Notes under the pieces: generated by a model
Databases searched by the model: none
Told to the model about the DNA's origin: nothing
Seen by the model: the letters and a program-made list of their open reading frames with translations, nothing else
NCBI GenBank assembly: GCA_002396125.1
Contig: DGWL01000096.1
Coordinates: forward strand, 1-28,894
Direction of reading: 5' to 3'
From: Porphyromonadaceae bacterium UBA4259
GTDB lineage: Bacteria > Bacteroidota > Bacteroidia > Bacteroidales > Muribaculaceae
DNA: 28,894 bases
Translations under genes and position numbers: made by a program
In this document: one piece after another, positions 17,236-24,036 of the stretch
Numbering within the stretch: the stretch's first letter is position 1
Layout of the letters: every line of letters starts with the position of its first letter

Positions 17236-17634
17236 TTAATCGGTTTCCATGAATGCAAAGTAAACCGCTACAATAAGCAGTGCAAACGATACAAAATGAT
17301 TCCAGTGGAGTTGCTCGTTGTTGAAGAATAAGCGAACAAACACTGTGAACACCGTGAGTGTGATGACCTCTTGAATAACCTTGAGCTGCATGAGCGAGAA
17401 GGGGCCACCGTTACCCTCAAATCCAATGCGGTTGGCTGGCACCATGAGTGAATATTCAAAGAATGCTATTGCCCACGAGAACACTATCACGGCAATGAGG
17501 GGCCAGTGGCTGGTTACACCCATCTGCTGCAGCTTCAGGTGGCCATACCACGCAAAGGTCATGACGATGTTGCTCAGCAAGAGAAGCCCTAGGGTTGCAA
17601 AAATACTCCAGTTCATATGTTTGGTTAGTGACAT
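17236..17634 (-). CDS. DUF486 (DMT-like) inner membrane protein
   Basis: 132 residues with about four hydrophobic segments (approximately 10-28, 44-62, 85-105 and 112-128). It carries the LSNIVMTFAWYGHLK motif near the N-terminus and the VPANRIGFEGNGGPFSLMQLKVIQEVITL stretch characteristic of the DUF486 family (spread over residues about 65-93). Members are small four-segment proteins related to the drug/metabolite transporter superfamily; their substrate is unknown. An internal ATG at residue 7 is an alternative start closer to family starts. A -7-like TAATTTTG lies upstream at 17663-17670, back to back with the promoter of the divergent esterase gene. Confidence 0.85.
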   Translation of the reverse strand: MSLTKHMNWSIFATLGLLLLSNIVMTFAWYGHLKLQQMGVTSHWPLIAVIVFSWAIAFFEYSLMVPANRIGFEGNGGPFSLMQLKVIQEVITLTVFTVFVRLFFNNEQLHWNHFVSFALLIVAVYFAFMETD

Positions 17635-17715
17635 GTTTTGGTTTGTAATTTAAAAACGGCTGCAAAATTAATGCTTTTTGATGATTTATGTCCTAAACCA
17701 TACAAGAAAAATCAC

Positions 17716-17723
17716 TACCTTTG
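17716..17723 (+). promoter_or_regulatory. Promoter -7 element of the esterase gene
   Basis: TACCTTTG is a perfect Bacteroidota -7 element, 26 bases before the ATG at 17749. No clear TTG is present at the expected -33 position. The site shows that the true start is 17749 and not an upstream in-frame codon. Confidence 0.55.
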
Positions 17724-17748
17724 CGCTGTAAATGTCAATTGGATAATA

Positions 17749-19089
17749 ATGAAAACAAAAGTCATTTTTTTCGTGCTCATGGTTATGGTCTTTGGCATCA
17801 ATGCCGGGGCGCATGAGATTATCAAGGGTACAATAAAGAGCAGTGAGAGCCTTTATCCGGGCACCGAGCGTGAGGTTGAGGTTTATATCCCCGATGCCTA
17901 CGACGGGAAGGCGCCGGCTTGTCTCTATGTGGGACTCGATGGCATCTTGTGCAATGCTCCTCATGTAATCGACAGCTTGATAGCCGCTGGCAAAATGCCG
18001 GTGACAATAGGTGTGTTTTTGCAGCCTGGAGTGATTAAAGACAGCGCAGGCAAGATGCTGCGCTACAACCGCAGCAACGAGTTTGACCTCACAAGCGACA
18101 AGTTTGTGTGCTTTCTTGAGACCGAGGTACTGCCTTGGGTAGAGCAGTTGCGCACAGCAAGTGGCGCACCGGTCATGCTTAAGCGCGATGACGGCATGAT
18201 ATTTGGCTTGAGCAGTGGCGGTATCGCGGCATTCACTGCGGCTTGGCATCGTCCCACCCTCTTTAGCCGCGTGTTCAGTGGCGTGGGCACATTTGTGGCA
18301 ATGCGTGGTGGTAACGACCTTCAGGCTATTGTGCGCAAGAGTGAGCCGCGGCCTTTGCGTGTGTTTCTTCAAGATGGTACCAATGATGTGTGGAATCCGC
18401 TCTTCGGGCATTGGTATGAGGGTAACCGCATGCTTGCCACAGCGCTCGACTTTGCCGGCTACGACGCGCGTTACGATTGGAGCGACTGCAACCACGGAGT
18501 GAAGCGTGCCAGTGAAATTTTTGCCCACGTGATGGAATGGATGTGGCATGACTGGCCGGCCAAGCCCAAGGCGGGAAAAACACACAACAATCTGCTCGAC
18601 ACCATGTTGGTTGACGACAGTGGGTGGCGTGTGGTTGCTCAACGTGGAGCCACTCAAGGTGTGAATATAAATCCCAAGGCCTATTATCCCGACAATAGTT
18701 TCATGGTGCTCACTAGAGCTAACACTAACTGCCTGTGGCAGTATATTCTAGATGGGAATGGCGATGGGGTGAACGGCCAGCCATTCTATTGGTTACACAG
18801 CTATGACAACTCGTTGCTCCACGTGACGGCAATGGCATTTGACGGTTCGGGTAACTTGTGGGTGGTGACCAATGCAGGTATTCAGGTATGTGACCAGAAT
18901 GGTCGTGTGCGTGGTATTTTAATGCTGCCAACCGGGGTGGATGCACTTAGTGTGATCGGCATCACCATTCATGACAAGTGTGTGGAATTGGTTACAGTCG
19001 ATGATGACATGGAAAACATCTACCTGAGAAATTTTAATGTTAACTCACCACAATTGGGAGTTACTCCCAAGAGTCAAGGCCAAGGCTAA
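17749..19089 (+). CDS. Secreted alpha/beta-hydrolase esterase with SMP-30-like C-terminus
   Basis: 446 residues from the ATG at 17749, which begins a signal peptide (about 1-21, ending NAGAHE). An upstream in-frame start near 17638 is rejected because the -7 element lies at 17716. Residues about 25-262 form an esterase-D/Fes-like hydrolase: nucleophile Ser155 in GLSSGG, a likely acid Asp in QDGTND (209 or 213), and His249 in DCNHG. Residues about 285-446 resemble an SMP-30/gluconolactonase beta-propeller, with FDGSGNLWVVTNAGIQVCD (364-382) and a GILMLP turn. This part is only about 160 residues, shorter than a full propeller. Such esterase/SMP-30 fusions occur in Bacteroidota polysaccharide degradation, but no SusC/D pair is nearby, so the substrate is open. 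The MATE gene follows 38 bases downstream. Confidence 0.8.
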   Translation: MKTKVIFFVLMVMVFGINAGAHEIIKGTIKSSESLYPGTEREVEVYIPDAYDGKAPACLYVGLDGILCNAPHVIDSLIAAGKMPVTIGVFLQPGVIKDSAGKMLRYNRSNEFDLTSDKFVCFLETEVLPWVEQLRTASGAPVMLKRDDGMIFGLSSGGIAAFTAAWHRPTLFSRVFSGVGTFVAMRGGNDLQAIVRKSEPRPLRVFLQDGTNDVWNPLFGHWYEGNRMLATALDFAGYDARYDWSDCNHGVKRASEIFAHVMEWMWHDWPAKPKAGKTHNNLLDTMLVDDSGWRVVAQRGATQGVNINPKAYYPDNSFMVLTRANTNCLWQYILDGNGDGVNGQPFYWLHSYDNSLLHVTAMAFDGSGNLWVVTNAGIQVCDQNGRVRGILMLPTGVDALSVIGITIHDKCVELVTVDDDMENIYLRNFNVNSPQLGVTPKSQGQG

Positions 19090-19127
19090 GGTTTAGGCGT
19101 GGGTGTGCGTTTGAAAAATGGTTGATA

Positions 19128-20519
19128 ATGAGCCTGATACATCATCATTTTAATTCTCGCAGCTCGAGCGAGGCTCAACATGCCAAGTTTGTGAAACTCA
19201 CCACACAACCGGTGGGGGGCTTGGTCACGGGCCTTGCTGTGCCGGCCATGGTGAGCATGCTGGTGACCGGGTTCTATAACCTTGCCGACACCTATTTTGT
19301 GGGGCAAATCAACACGCAGAGCGTAGCTGCGCTGGGCATTGTGTTCTCCTACATGTCGATTGTCCAATCTATAGCATTCTTCTTTGGGCAAGGCGCCGGC
19401 AATTACATCTCGCGAATGCTTGGGCATGAGGATACCCACAATGCGGGTGTCATGGCAAGTGTGGGATTGGTTTCAACTTGGCTCACCGGAGCTTTCATTG
19501 CTCTCATGGGCTTTGTGTTCATGGAACCCATGTTGCGATTCTTCGGGTCAACACCCACCATTATGCCCTTTGCATGCGACTATTTTACCTATATCCTGCT
19601 TGGCACTCCATTTATCATGAGTTGTTTCACCATGAACAACCTCATGCGCCATCAAGGCAACGCTGTGCTGTCAATGATAGGAATAATGAGCGGTGCTGTG
19701 CTGAACGTGATTCTCGACCCAATTCTAATCTTCGGATTGCAGTTAGGTGTTAAGGGGGCCGGCATGGCAACTGCATTCTCGCAAGTGGTGGCGTTCACTC
19801 TCATGCTCATGCTCTCGGGCGAGAGGGGAGGGGTGGAGATAAGAATCTCAAAGTTCAAGCCGTCAATGCGGCGTTATCGGGACATTGCCGCCGGCGGACT
19901 ACCATCGTTGGCGCGCCAGTCGATGATGGGTATTGCCGCCTTGATTCTCAATCATGTGGCGGGCATCTATGGCGACTCGGCCATTGCCAGTTTCTCGGTT
20001 GTGGGACGCATCACAATGCTTGCCAATGCCGCAATGATAGGCTATGGACAGGGCTTTCAGCCTGTGTGCGGCTTCAACTATGGAGCAGGCAAGTTCGACC
20101 GTGTGCGCGCAGCCTTCGTTCACACGTGCAAAGTGCTCACCATCTACAGCACAGTGCTTGCTGTGGCCGGGTGGATATTTGCCGGGCCGCTTGTGGGGCT
20201 CTTTGTCGCCAGCGACCCCGAGGTGAGCCGCATTGGTGCCGAGGTGTTGCGATTCCAGTGTCTTTCATTTCCGCTCACGGGCTACGTGGTGCTGGTTAAC
20301 ATGTACTTGCAGAACATTCGTCGCACAGTGCCGGCGACTATCATGGCTATGTCGCGACAGGGCATTTTCCTCATTCCGGCCCTTTTCTTGGGTAATCTGT
20401 TATTGGGCTTCTTGGGAGTGGAGATTGCTCAAGCGGTTGCCGATGCCGCATCATTCCTCCTGGCTCTTCCTCTTGGCCTTCACGCCCTCAATACCATGAG
20501 TCGCAACAACGGCAATTAG
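19128..20519 (+). CDS. MATE family efflux transporter
   Basis: 463 residues from the ATG at 19128; a TTG two codons upstream is less likely. The TQPVGGLVTGLAVPAMVSML and NLADTYFVGQI motifs at the start of the membrane region (about residues 27-60), repeated as LPSLARQSMMGIAALILN in the second half (about 256-275), are typical of the two six-helix bundles of MATE (NorM/DinF-type) proteins. Length agrees with the family (about 450). MATE proteins export cationic drugs, dyes or metabolites using Na+ or H+ gradients; the specificity is unknown here. It lies 38 bases downstream of the esterase gene on the same strand and is probably co-transcribed. Confidence 0.9.
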   Translation: MSLIHHHFNSRSSSEAQHAKFVKLTTQPVGGLVTGLAVPAMVSMLVTGFYNLADTYFVGQINTQSVAALGIVFSYMSIVQSIAFFFGQGAGNYISRMLGHEDTHNAGVMASVGLVSTWLTGAFIALMGFVFMEPMLRFFGSTPTIMPFACDYFTYILLGTPFIMSCFTMNNLMRHQGNAVLSMIGIMSGAVLNVILDPILIFGLQLGVKGAGMATAFSQVVAFTLMLMLSGERGGVEIRISKFKPSMRRYRDIAAGGLPSLARQSMMGIAALILNHVAGIYGDSAIASFSVVGRITMLANAAMIGYGQGFQPVCGFNYGAGKFDRVRAAFVHTCKVLTIYSTVLAVAGWIFAGPLVGLFVASDPEVSRIGAEVLRFQCLSFPLTGYVVLVNMYLQNIRRTVPATIMAMSRQGIFLIPALFLGNLLLGFLGVEIAQAVADAASFLLALPLGLHALNTMSRNNGN

Positions 20520-20540
20520 TGACCTCGTTCTTAAATATAC

Positions 20541-20645
20541 AAAAAAATAGCAAGGATTATTTTCGTCAAATGATCCTTGCTAAGCATTCAATAGGTAATA
20601 ATTTTGTGTAAGGTAATAAAAGAATGTTTTGAGGTTTATACTTAA
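20541..20645 (-). ncRNA. Candidate ~100-base small RNA
   Basis: Defined by a textbook promoter (TTTG 20676-20679, 20-base spacer, TACTTTTG 20648-20655 on the minus strand) and an intrinsic terminator. The terminator has a 9-pair stem AGCAAGGAT/ATCCTTGCT (20549-20557 with 20573-20581), extended by a wobble and four more pairs to a 5-base loop. Seven Ts follow at 20541-20547. No credible ORF fits. The predicted RNA carries two copies of UUAUUACCU (20593-20601 and 20611-20619) in an otherwise unstructured 5' half, possible seed regions. It runs toward and antisense to the end of the MATE gene and ends just before it. No known RNA family is recognised. Confidence 0.55.
20549..20581 (-). terminator. 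Intrinsic terminator of the small RNA
   Basis: The stem AGCAAGGAT/ATCCTTGCT continues through a G-T wobble and ATTT/AAAT to a 5-base loop. Read on the minus strand it is followed by A and seven Ts. On the plus strand no T-tract follows, so it is oriented against the MATE gene, although it may also stop MATE transcripts weakly. Confidence 0.8.
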
Positions 20646-20647
20646 TG

Positions 20648-20679
20648 CAAAAGTAATGTCAAATTTCAAAAGCTGCAAA
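20648..20679 (-). promoter_or_regulatory. Promoter of the candidate small RNA
   Basis: On the minus strand, TTTG (20676-20679), 20 bases, then TACTTTTG (20648-20655). Both elements and the spacing fit the Bacteroidota primary sigma consensus. Confidence 0.65.
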
Positions 20680-20832
20680 TATTGTTAATGTGTTCTTTAA
20701 CAGCTTGTGTTGTTTAGAAAGTTGTATTAGCCGTGCAATCCAGTTGAATGACAGCATCTTGAAAGCTTTAAGTAACATTGCTTAACTCAATAGTTAAATT
20801 AAATTAATGCAAACGATTGCGAAGCCTTTCCT

Positions 20833-20903
20833 AAAAAAATCCAGATTACTCTGGAACGTGGATGCTGCATTTTCAAATATTCTTCAATGACCTTTGTCTT
20901 TGC
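20833..20903 (-). ncRNA. Candidate ~70-base small RNA
   Basis: A minus-strand TAACTTTG (20908-20915), a perfect -7 element though with no clear TTG at -33, precedes an intrinsic terminator at 20833-20855 (TCCAGA, GTAA loop, TCTGGA, then seven Ts). A short transcript of about 70 bases is predicted. Alternatively the hairpin is simply the end of the lpxH transcript, which stops 170 bases upstream. The DNA contains a 23-codon ORF that reads through the terminator, which argues against coding. Confidence 0.35.
20840..20855 (-). terminator. Intrinsic terminator downstream of lpxH
   Basis: The 6-pair stem TCCAGA/TCTGGA with a 4-base loop is followed on the minus strand by seven Ts (20833-20839). 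It ends either the lpxH operon or a small separate transcript. Confidence 0.65.
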
Positions 20904-21023
20904 GCTGCAAAGTTATGTGTTTTTTTTCAATAAACCTAATTTTTCTTTAAGTAATTTTTGTCAACGGGGCTTGAGATGTGGTCTAATATCTTGAAACTCA
21001 GTTGTGTAAGACATTTTAAATTT

Positions 21024-21782
21024 TTAAGAGCCAACTTCGTTATAGGACCTCAGTTTAACGTTTTTTCCGTCGAATGTGGCATAAGTCATTTGATCAATCC
21101 AGTCGCCCAGCACGGTCATGTCGCGCCCTTGATGGAGTTTCACTTGGCATGCAAGATGAAGATGTCCAAACACAAAATGCTCTACATCGGGGTGACTCGC
21201 ACTGTAGCTGTTGCAGTAGTCCTCAAGATGCTTGCAGAACTCTTGTTTAAGGCGGGTTTCGGTGTCCTTGTCGCGAGTGACGCGGTTGCGTTGCGACCAG
21301 CGGGTGGCTAGAGGATAGGTCCACCGCGGATGCACGCTGGCGTAGAGCCACTGGCACACCTTGTTGTAGAAGATGCTGCGAATCACGCGGTAGCCTGGGC
21401 GCTGATAACCCACGTCGTCGCCGTGCGAGAGCAGGAATTGCTTGCCTAGCACGGTCATGGGTGTGTGCCCGTATATAACCTTGAGACCTATTTCGCTCGA
21501 CAGGTAATCACGAAGCCACACGTCGTGATTGCCGGTAAACCAGTAAATTTTCACACCGGCATCGGCAAGTTCGGCGAGCTTGCCAAGGAAACGCACATGC
21601 CCGCGTGGCACCACGTGTTTGTATTCAAACCAATAGTCCAAAATGTCCCCCAGCAAGTAAAGCTCGGCGGCATCGGCCTTGATGCTGTCGAGAAAACGCA
21701 CCAGGCGACCTTCGTGTTCACGCTTGTCGGTGATGTAGCCTGCTCCCAAATGGGCGTCCGATATGAAATAGGCGAGTTTCAC
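21024..21782 (-). CDS. lpxH: UDP-2,3-diacylglucosamine pyrophosphatase (LpxH-like)
   Basis: 252 residues of a metallophosphoesterase with all metal-site motifs: SDAHLG (8-13), GDILDYW (45-51), GNHD (84-87), HGDD (120-123) and GHLH (206-209). The DYWFEY stretch and the overall layout match the LpxH group, which cleaves UDP-2,3-diacylglucosamine to lipid X on the cytoplasmic side of the inner membrane in lipid A synthesis. That function is from family knowledge; a related phosphoesterase of other specificity is possible. The start overlaps the end of the DUF59 gene by 4 bases (ATGA-type), so translation is probably coupled. Confidence 0.85.
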   Translation of the reverse strand: MKLAYFISDAHLGAGYITDKREHEGRLVRFLDSIKADAAELYLLGDILDYWFEYKHVVPRGHVRFLGKLAELADAGVKIYWFTGNHDVWLRDYLSSEIGLKVIYGHTPMTVLGKQFLLSHGDDVGYQRPGYRVIRSIFYNKVCQWLYASVHPRWTYPLATRWSQRNRVTRDKDTETRLKQEFCKHLEDYCNSYSASHPDVEHFVFGHLHLACQVKLHQGRDMTVLGDWIDQMTYATFDGKNVKLRSYNEVGS

Positions 21783-22123
21783 TTCTTTTCGTCTTCCTCA
21801 TCGAGGTCAAATCCCAGCTCAAGCTTTGCCTCGTCGCTCATCATGCGCACGTCCCACTCGGGCTCGTACACCAAGTTAACTGTGCATGAGTTGATGCCGT
21901 CGATGCTCTCCACCTTTTGGCGCACATCCTCAAAGATGAAATCGGCCATCGGGCAGTTGGGGGCGGTGAGTGTCATGTCAATTACCACATTGCCATCATC
22001 TTGAAGGTCAATCTTATAGACTAGCCCCAAACTATAAACATCAACCGGAATTTCCGGGTCAAACACCGTGCGGAGCATCATGATAATCTGCTCCTCAAGC
22101 TTGAGTTTCGTATCCTGATTCAT
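21779..22123 (-). CDS. MIP18/DUF59 family Fe-S assembly factor
   Basis: 114 residues from the ATG at 22121-22123. A longer frame starts at 22222, but the extra 33 residues would be translated from the promoter region (-7 element TACTTTTG at 22147-22154). Motifs are DPEIPVDVYSLGLVY (22-36) and TLTAPNCPMADFI (51-63) with the conserved Cys57, the signature of MIP18/SufT-like (PaaD-like) proteins that help assemble or deliver iron-sulphur clusters. The C-terminus is acidic (EEDEKK). It is the first gene of a two-gene unit with lpxH, a pairing with no obvious functional link. Confidence 0.85.
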   Translation of the reverse strand: MNQDTKLKLEEQIIMMLRTVFDPEIPVDVYSLGLVYKIDLQDDGNVVIDMTLTAPNCPMADFIFEDVRQKVESIDGINSCTVNLVYEPEWDVRMMSDEAKLELGFDLDEEDEKK

Positions 22124-22146
22124 ATAAGTCTTTAATTTTACGCCTG

Positions 22147-22154
22147 CAAAAGTA
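22147..22154 (-). promoter_or_regulatory. -7 element of the DUF59-lpxH operon
   Basis: The minus-strand TACTTTTG matches TAnnTTTG, 24 bases before the chosen ATG. A TTG at 22171-22173 is only 16 bases away, so the -33 element is uncertain. The site supports the shorter start of the DUF59 protein. Confidence 0.5.
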
Positions 22155-22248
22155 ATCAAAAAAAATGTAACAACATCACTTTGCCCAACATTTATCAAGC
22201 ACACGAGTTTTGTTGTAGTCACAATGAAATAATTGTAGTCGCTTTATG

Positions 22249-22947
22249 TCACAGCAGTTGCTTTATTTCAAGCAGGTGGGTGACGGTGTGGTGGGCGGTG
22301 GAACAGGGAGTTCCGGTGAGGTTGAGGTAGATGGTGCGCCAGCCGGCGGCAAGTGCTCCGGCGATGTCGGTCGACGGGTCGTCGCCAATCATTACTGTCG
22401 TTGAGGGTGTGCATCCTGTCACTTGCTGCGCGTAGCGATATATGCCAAGTCGGGGCTTGGTGATGCCGCAGTCTTCGCTCAAAATCATGTGTGTAATGTA
22501 GCGGTTCATGCCTCCGGCTTGCAACTTCTTGTCTTGCACACCCTTGAAGCCGTTACTCAAGGCATTCACCTGATAGCCCTGCTCGTGCAGATATTTCAAC
22601 AGTTCCACTGCTCCGGGCACCAGTTCATGGTGCATTACCAGCCGTTCCAGATAGGTGGTGTTCATGTCATTGGCAAGGTGCATGCTGTCGGAATTATGGC
22701 CGCAGTCGCGCAACGCTAGCTCAAACCGCTTGACCATAAGTACTGCCTTGGCAACGAGCCCTTGATTGTAGAGTTGCCACATGCGCAGGTTGTGTAGCTC
22801 GTAGCGCCGGTGGAAATACTCATAGTCGTGGCACCACCTCTCGCAGTGGAAGATGTGAAAGGTCTCCTCAAGGGCGATGTCGCTGTTGCGGGTGAAGTGC
22901 CACAGCGTGTTGTCGATGTCGATGAAAACGGTTTTTATTCCTGTCAT
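22249..22947 (-). CDS. yjjG: YjjG-type HAD hydrolase (nucleotide phosphatase)
   Basis: 232 residues from the ATG at 22945-22947; an earlier in-frame start at 23019 adds 24 residues without homology. HAD motifs are present: DIDNT (10-14, nucleophile Asp10 and acid Asp12), ALSNGF (motif II), Lys in ITKPRLGIY (motif III) and MIGDDPSTDI (motif IV). The helical cap with YELHNLRMWQLYNQGL and KRFELAL matches YjjG-like noncanonical pyrimidine nucleotide phosphatases (house-cleaning of nucleotide pools). The exact substrate is not visible from sequence. It is a single gene with its own strong promoter at 23021-23052. Confidence 0.8.
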   Translation of the reverse strand: MTGIKTVFIDIDNTLWHFTRNSDIALEETFHIFHCERWCHDYEYFHRRYELHNLRMWQLYNQGLVAKAVLMVKRFELALRDCGHNSDSMHLANDMNTTYLERLVMHHELVPGAVELLKYLHEQGYQVNALSNGFKGVQDKKLQAGGMNRYITHMILSEDCGITKPRLGIYRYAQQVTGCTPSTTVMIGDDPSTDIAGALAAGWRTIYLNLTGTPCSTAHHTVTHLLEIKQLL

Positions 22948-23020
22948 GAGATAGTGATGTTGTAGAGCGGTAAAATAGTAGAGTGGTGGAGCGCAAAGGG
23001 TAGTGGAGTAAATGAGCAAA

Positions 23021-23052
23021 CAAATTTAGTCATAAAAAATGAGTCGGGCAAA
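23021..23052 (-). promoter_or_regulatory. Promoter of the HAD hydrolase gene
   Basis: On the minus strand, TTTG (23049-23052), a 20-base spacer and TAAATTTG (23021-23028). Both elements and the spacing match the Bacteroidota consensus. Confidence 0.65.
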
Positions 23053-23193
23053 TTGGTGTGTCCGTTTATTATGATGAAACACGCTATGAGATGCCAAAAA
23101 TGGTGGGCAAAATGGGGTAAAAATGTTGAAAATGAGAAAAAAAACACAAAAACTTGAGAAAAAATGCCTTGGAATGAGTGCTATTTAAAAAAA

Positions 23194-23212
23194 AAGTGCG
23201 ATATTTGCACTT
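23194..23212 (+). promoter_or_regulatory. Possible promoter/operator of the HU gene
   Basis: AAGTGC and GCACTT are perfect 6-base arms separated by 7 bases. The right half overlaps GATATTTG, a one-mismatch -7 element. The symmetry suggests a repressor site, but no -33 TTG is correctly spaced, so this is tentative. Confidence 0.3.
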
Positions 23213-23351
23213 GCAAAAAATCAAGGGGTGGTTTATACACTTGTTTTTTAGGCACTTTAGGGTGTGAAAATTAGGTGTTTTAAATCATTTCTTTAATTTA
23301 GAGTGAATGAACTTTTAAGTAAAAATTTAACTATAAAATTTTTTTTAAGAA

Positions 23352-23627
23352 ATGACTAAAGCAGATATCGTAAGCGAAATCGCTAAATCGACAGGCATCG
23401 ACAAAGCCTCAGTTTTGGAGACTATTGAGAAATTTATGGAAACAGTGAAGGATTCACTGGCCGAGGGTGAGAATGTATACCTCCGTGGTTTTGGTAGTTT
23501 CATCGTTAAGACCCGTTCTCAGAAGACTGCTCGCAACATCTCTAAGGGCACCGCTCTTATCATTCCCGAGCACAACATTCCCGCATTCAAGCCTGCCAAG
23601 GTTTTCATGGAGCAAGTTAAGAAGTGA
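23352..23627 (+). CDS. hup: HU family DNA-binding protein
   Basis: 91 residues, the standard HU length. It has the N-terminal helical dimer region (MTKADIVSEIAKSTGI), VYLRGFGSF (43-50) leading into the DNA-binding beta-arm and IPAFKPAKVF near the C-terminus. The arm region reads KTARNISKGT instead of the enterobacterial RNPQTG, a Bacteroidota-type variant. HU bends and compacts DNA and supports replication and recombination; that is family knowledge. It is followed 68 bases later by a 30-residue basic protein and then RNase G. Confidence 0.95.
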   Translation: MTKADIVSEIAKSTGIDKASVLETIEKFMETVKDSLAEGENVYLRGFGSFIVKTRSQKTARNISKGTALIIPEHNIPAFKPAKVFMEQVKK

Positions 23628-23695
23628 TTTTAAGCACTGGCTCTTTTAAAAAAGCATTATAATAACTCAATATAACAACTCTAAAATTAATTAAA

Positions 23696-23788
23696 ATGCC
23701 AAGCGGAAAGAAAAGAAAAGGCCACAAGATGGCTACGCATAAGCGCAAGAAAAGACTCAGAAAGAATCGTCACAAGAACAAGAAGTAA
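23696..23788 (+). CDS. 30-residue highly basic protein, mS38/COX24-like
   Basis: ATG to TAA encodes 30 residues, of which well over half are Lys, Arg or His: MPSGKKRKGHKMATHKRKKR followed by ten more mostly basic residues. The pattern KRK.HKMATHKRKKRLRKNR resembles the conserved C-terminal motif of mitochondrial ribosomal protein mS38 (AURKAIP1/COX24). Very short basic proteins of this kind sit between HU and RNase G genes in many Bacteroidota as I recall, often unannotated because of their size. I infer a small ribosomal or rRNA-binding protein. It is preceded by an AT-rich leader (CTCTAAAATTAATTAAA), as is common for well-translated genes of this phylum. Confidence 0.75.
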   Translation: MPSGKKRKGHKMATHKRKKRLRKNRHKNKK

Positions 23789-23814
23789 TTCTTTCTAGGA
23801 GATGAGTCTAAGGC

Positions 23815-23905
23815 AAGGAACAAACGAATGATGGTGGCTCTTGCGTCGTGAGACAAGCTGTAAAACTTAATTACATCAAGAGCCGTATTCATTGGTTTGT
23901 TCTTT
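23815..23905 (+). terminator. Long imperfect hairpin with T-rich tail
   Basis: The left arm (23815-23843) and right arm (23877-23905) pair in blocks: AAGGAACAAAC with GTTTGTTCTTT, AATGA with TCATT, and GGCTCTTG with CAAGAGCC, with a few internal mismatches and a 33-base loop. CGTTTTTAGATTTT follows. It is long for a plain terminator; an RNA regulatory element controlling rng is an alternative. Confidence 0.5.
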
Positions 23906-24036
23906 CGTTTTTAGATTTTAGGTCCGCTACGGGTAAGACAGGCCCGGCGTGACTGATGATCCCACTCAATCACACACACACATTCAGCGCTGCGGTGGCA
24001 GCTCAAGTTCCCGCAATTGTTTTTATAATATAAATT

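Larger units (their letters stand above)
20520..21023. other. Protein-gene-free region with two small transcription units
   Basis: No convincing protein gene. On the minus strand it contains two promoter/terminator pairs (20541-20678 and 20833-20915), a near-palindromic GCAAACGATTGC (20809-20820) resembling LacI-family operators, and TTAACT/AGTTAA (20782-20797). Short minus-strand ORFs of 23 and 39 codons occur, but they have no supporting signal. Confidence 0.6.
22948..23351. other. Divergent regulatory region between the HAD gene and HU
   Basis: No gene seen. It holds the minus-strand promoter of the HAD gene (23021-23052) and, toward the HU gene, A-rich DNA with a hyphenated palindrome AAGTGC/GCACTT (23194-23212) enclosing a -7-like GATATTTG (23200-23207). 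An AT-rich leader of about 135 bases leads to the HU start. Confidence 0.5.

Noticed and set aside
17638..17748. N-terminal extension of the esterase
   Set aside because: The -7 element at 17716-17723 lies inside it, and the signal peptide starts at 17749.
20701..20880. Minus-strand ORFs of 23 and 39 codons in the lpxH-MATE gap
   Set aside because: One reads through a terminator hairpin and neither has a recognisable motif or good start context.
22124..22222. Longer start of the DUF59 protein
   Set aside because: The extra 33 residues span the promoter region and match nothing in the family.
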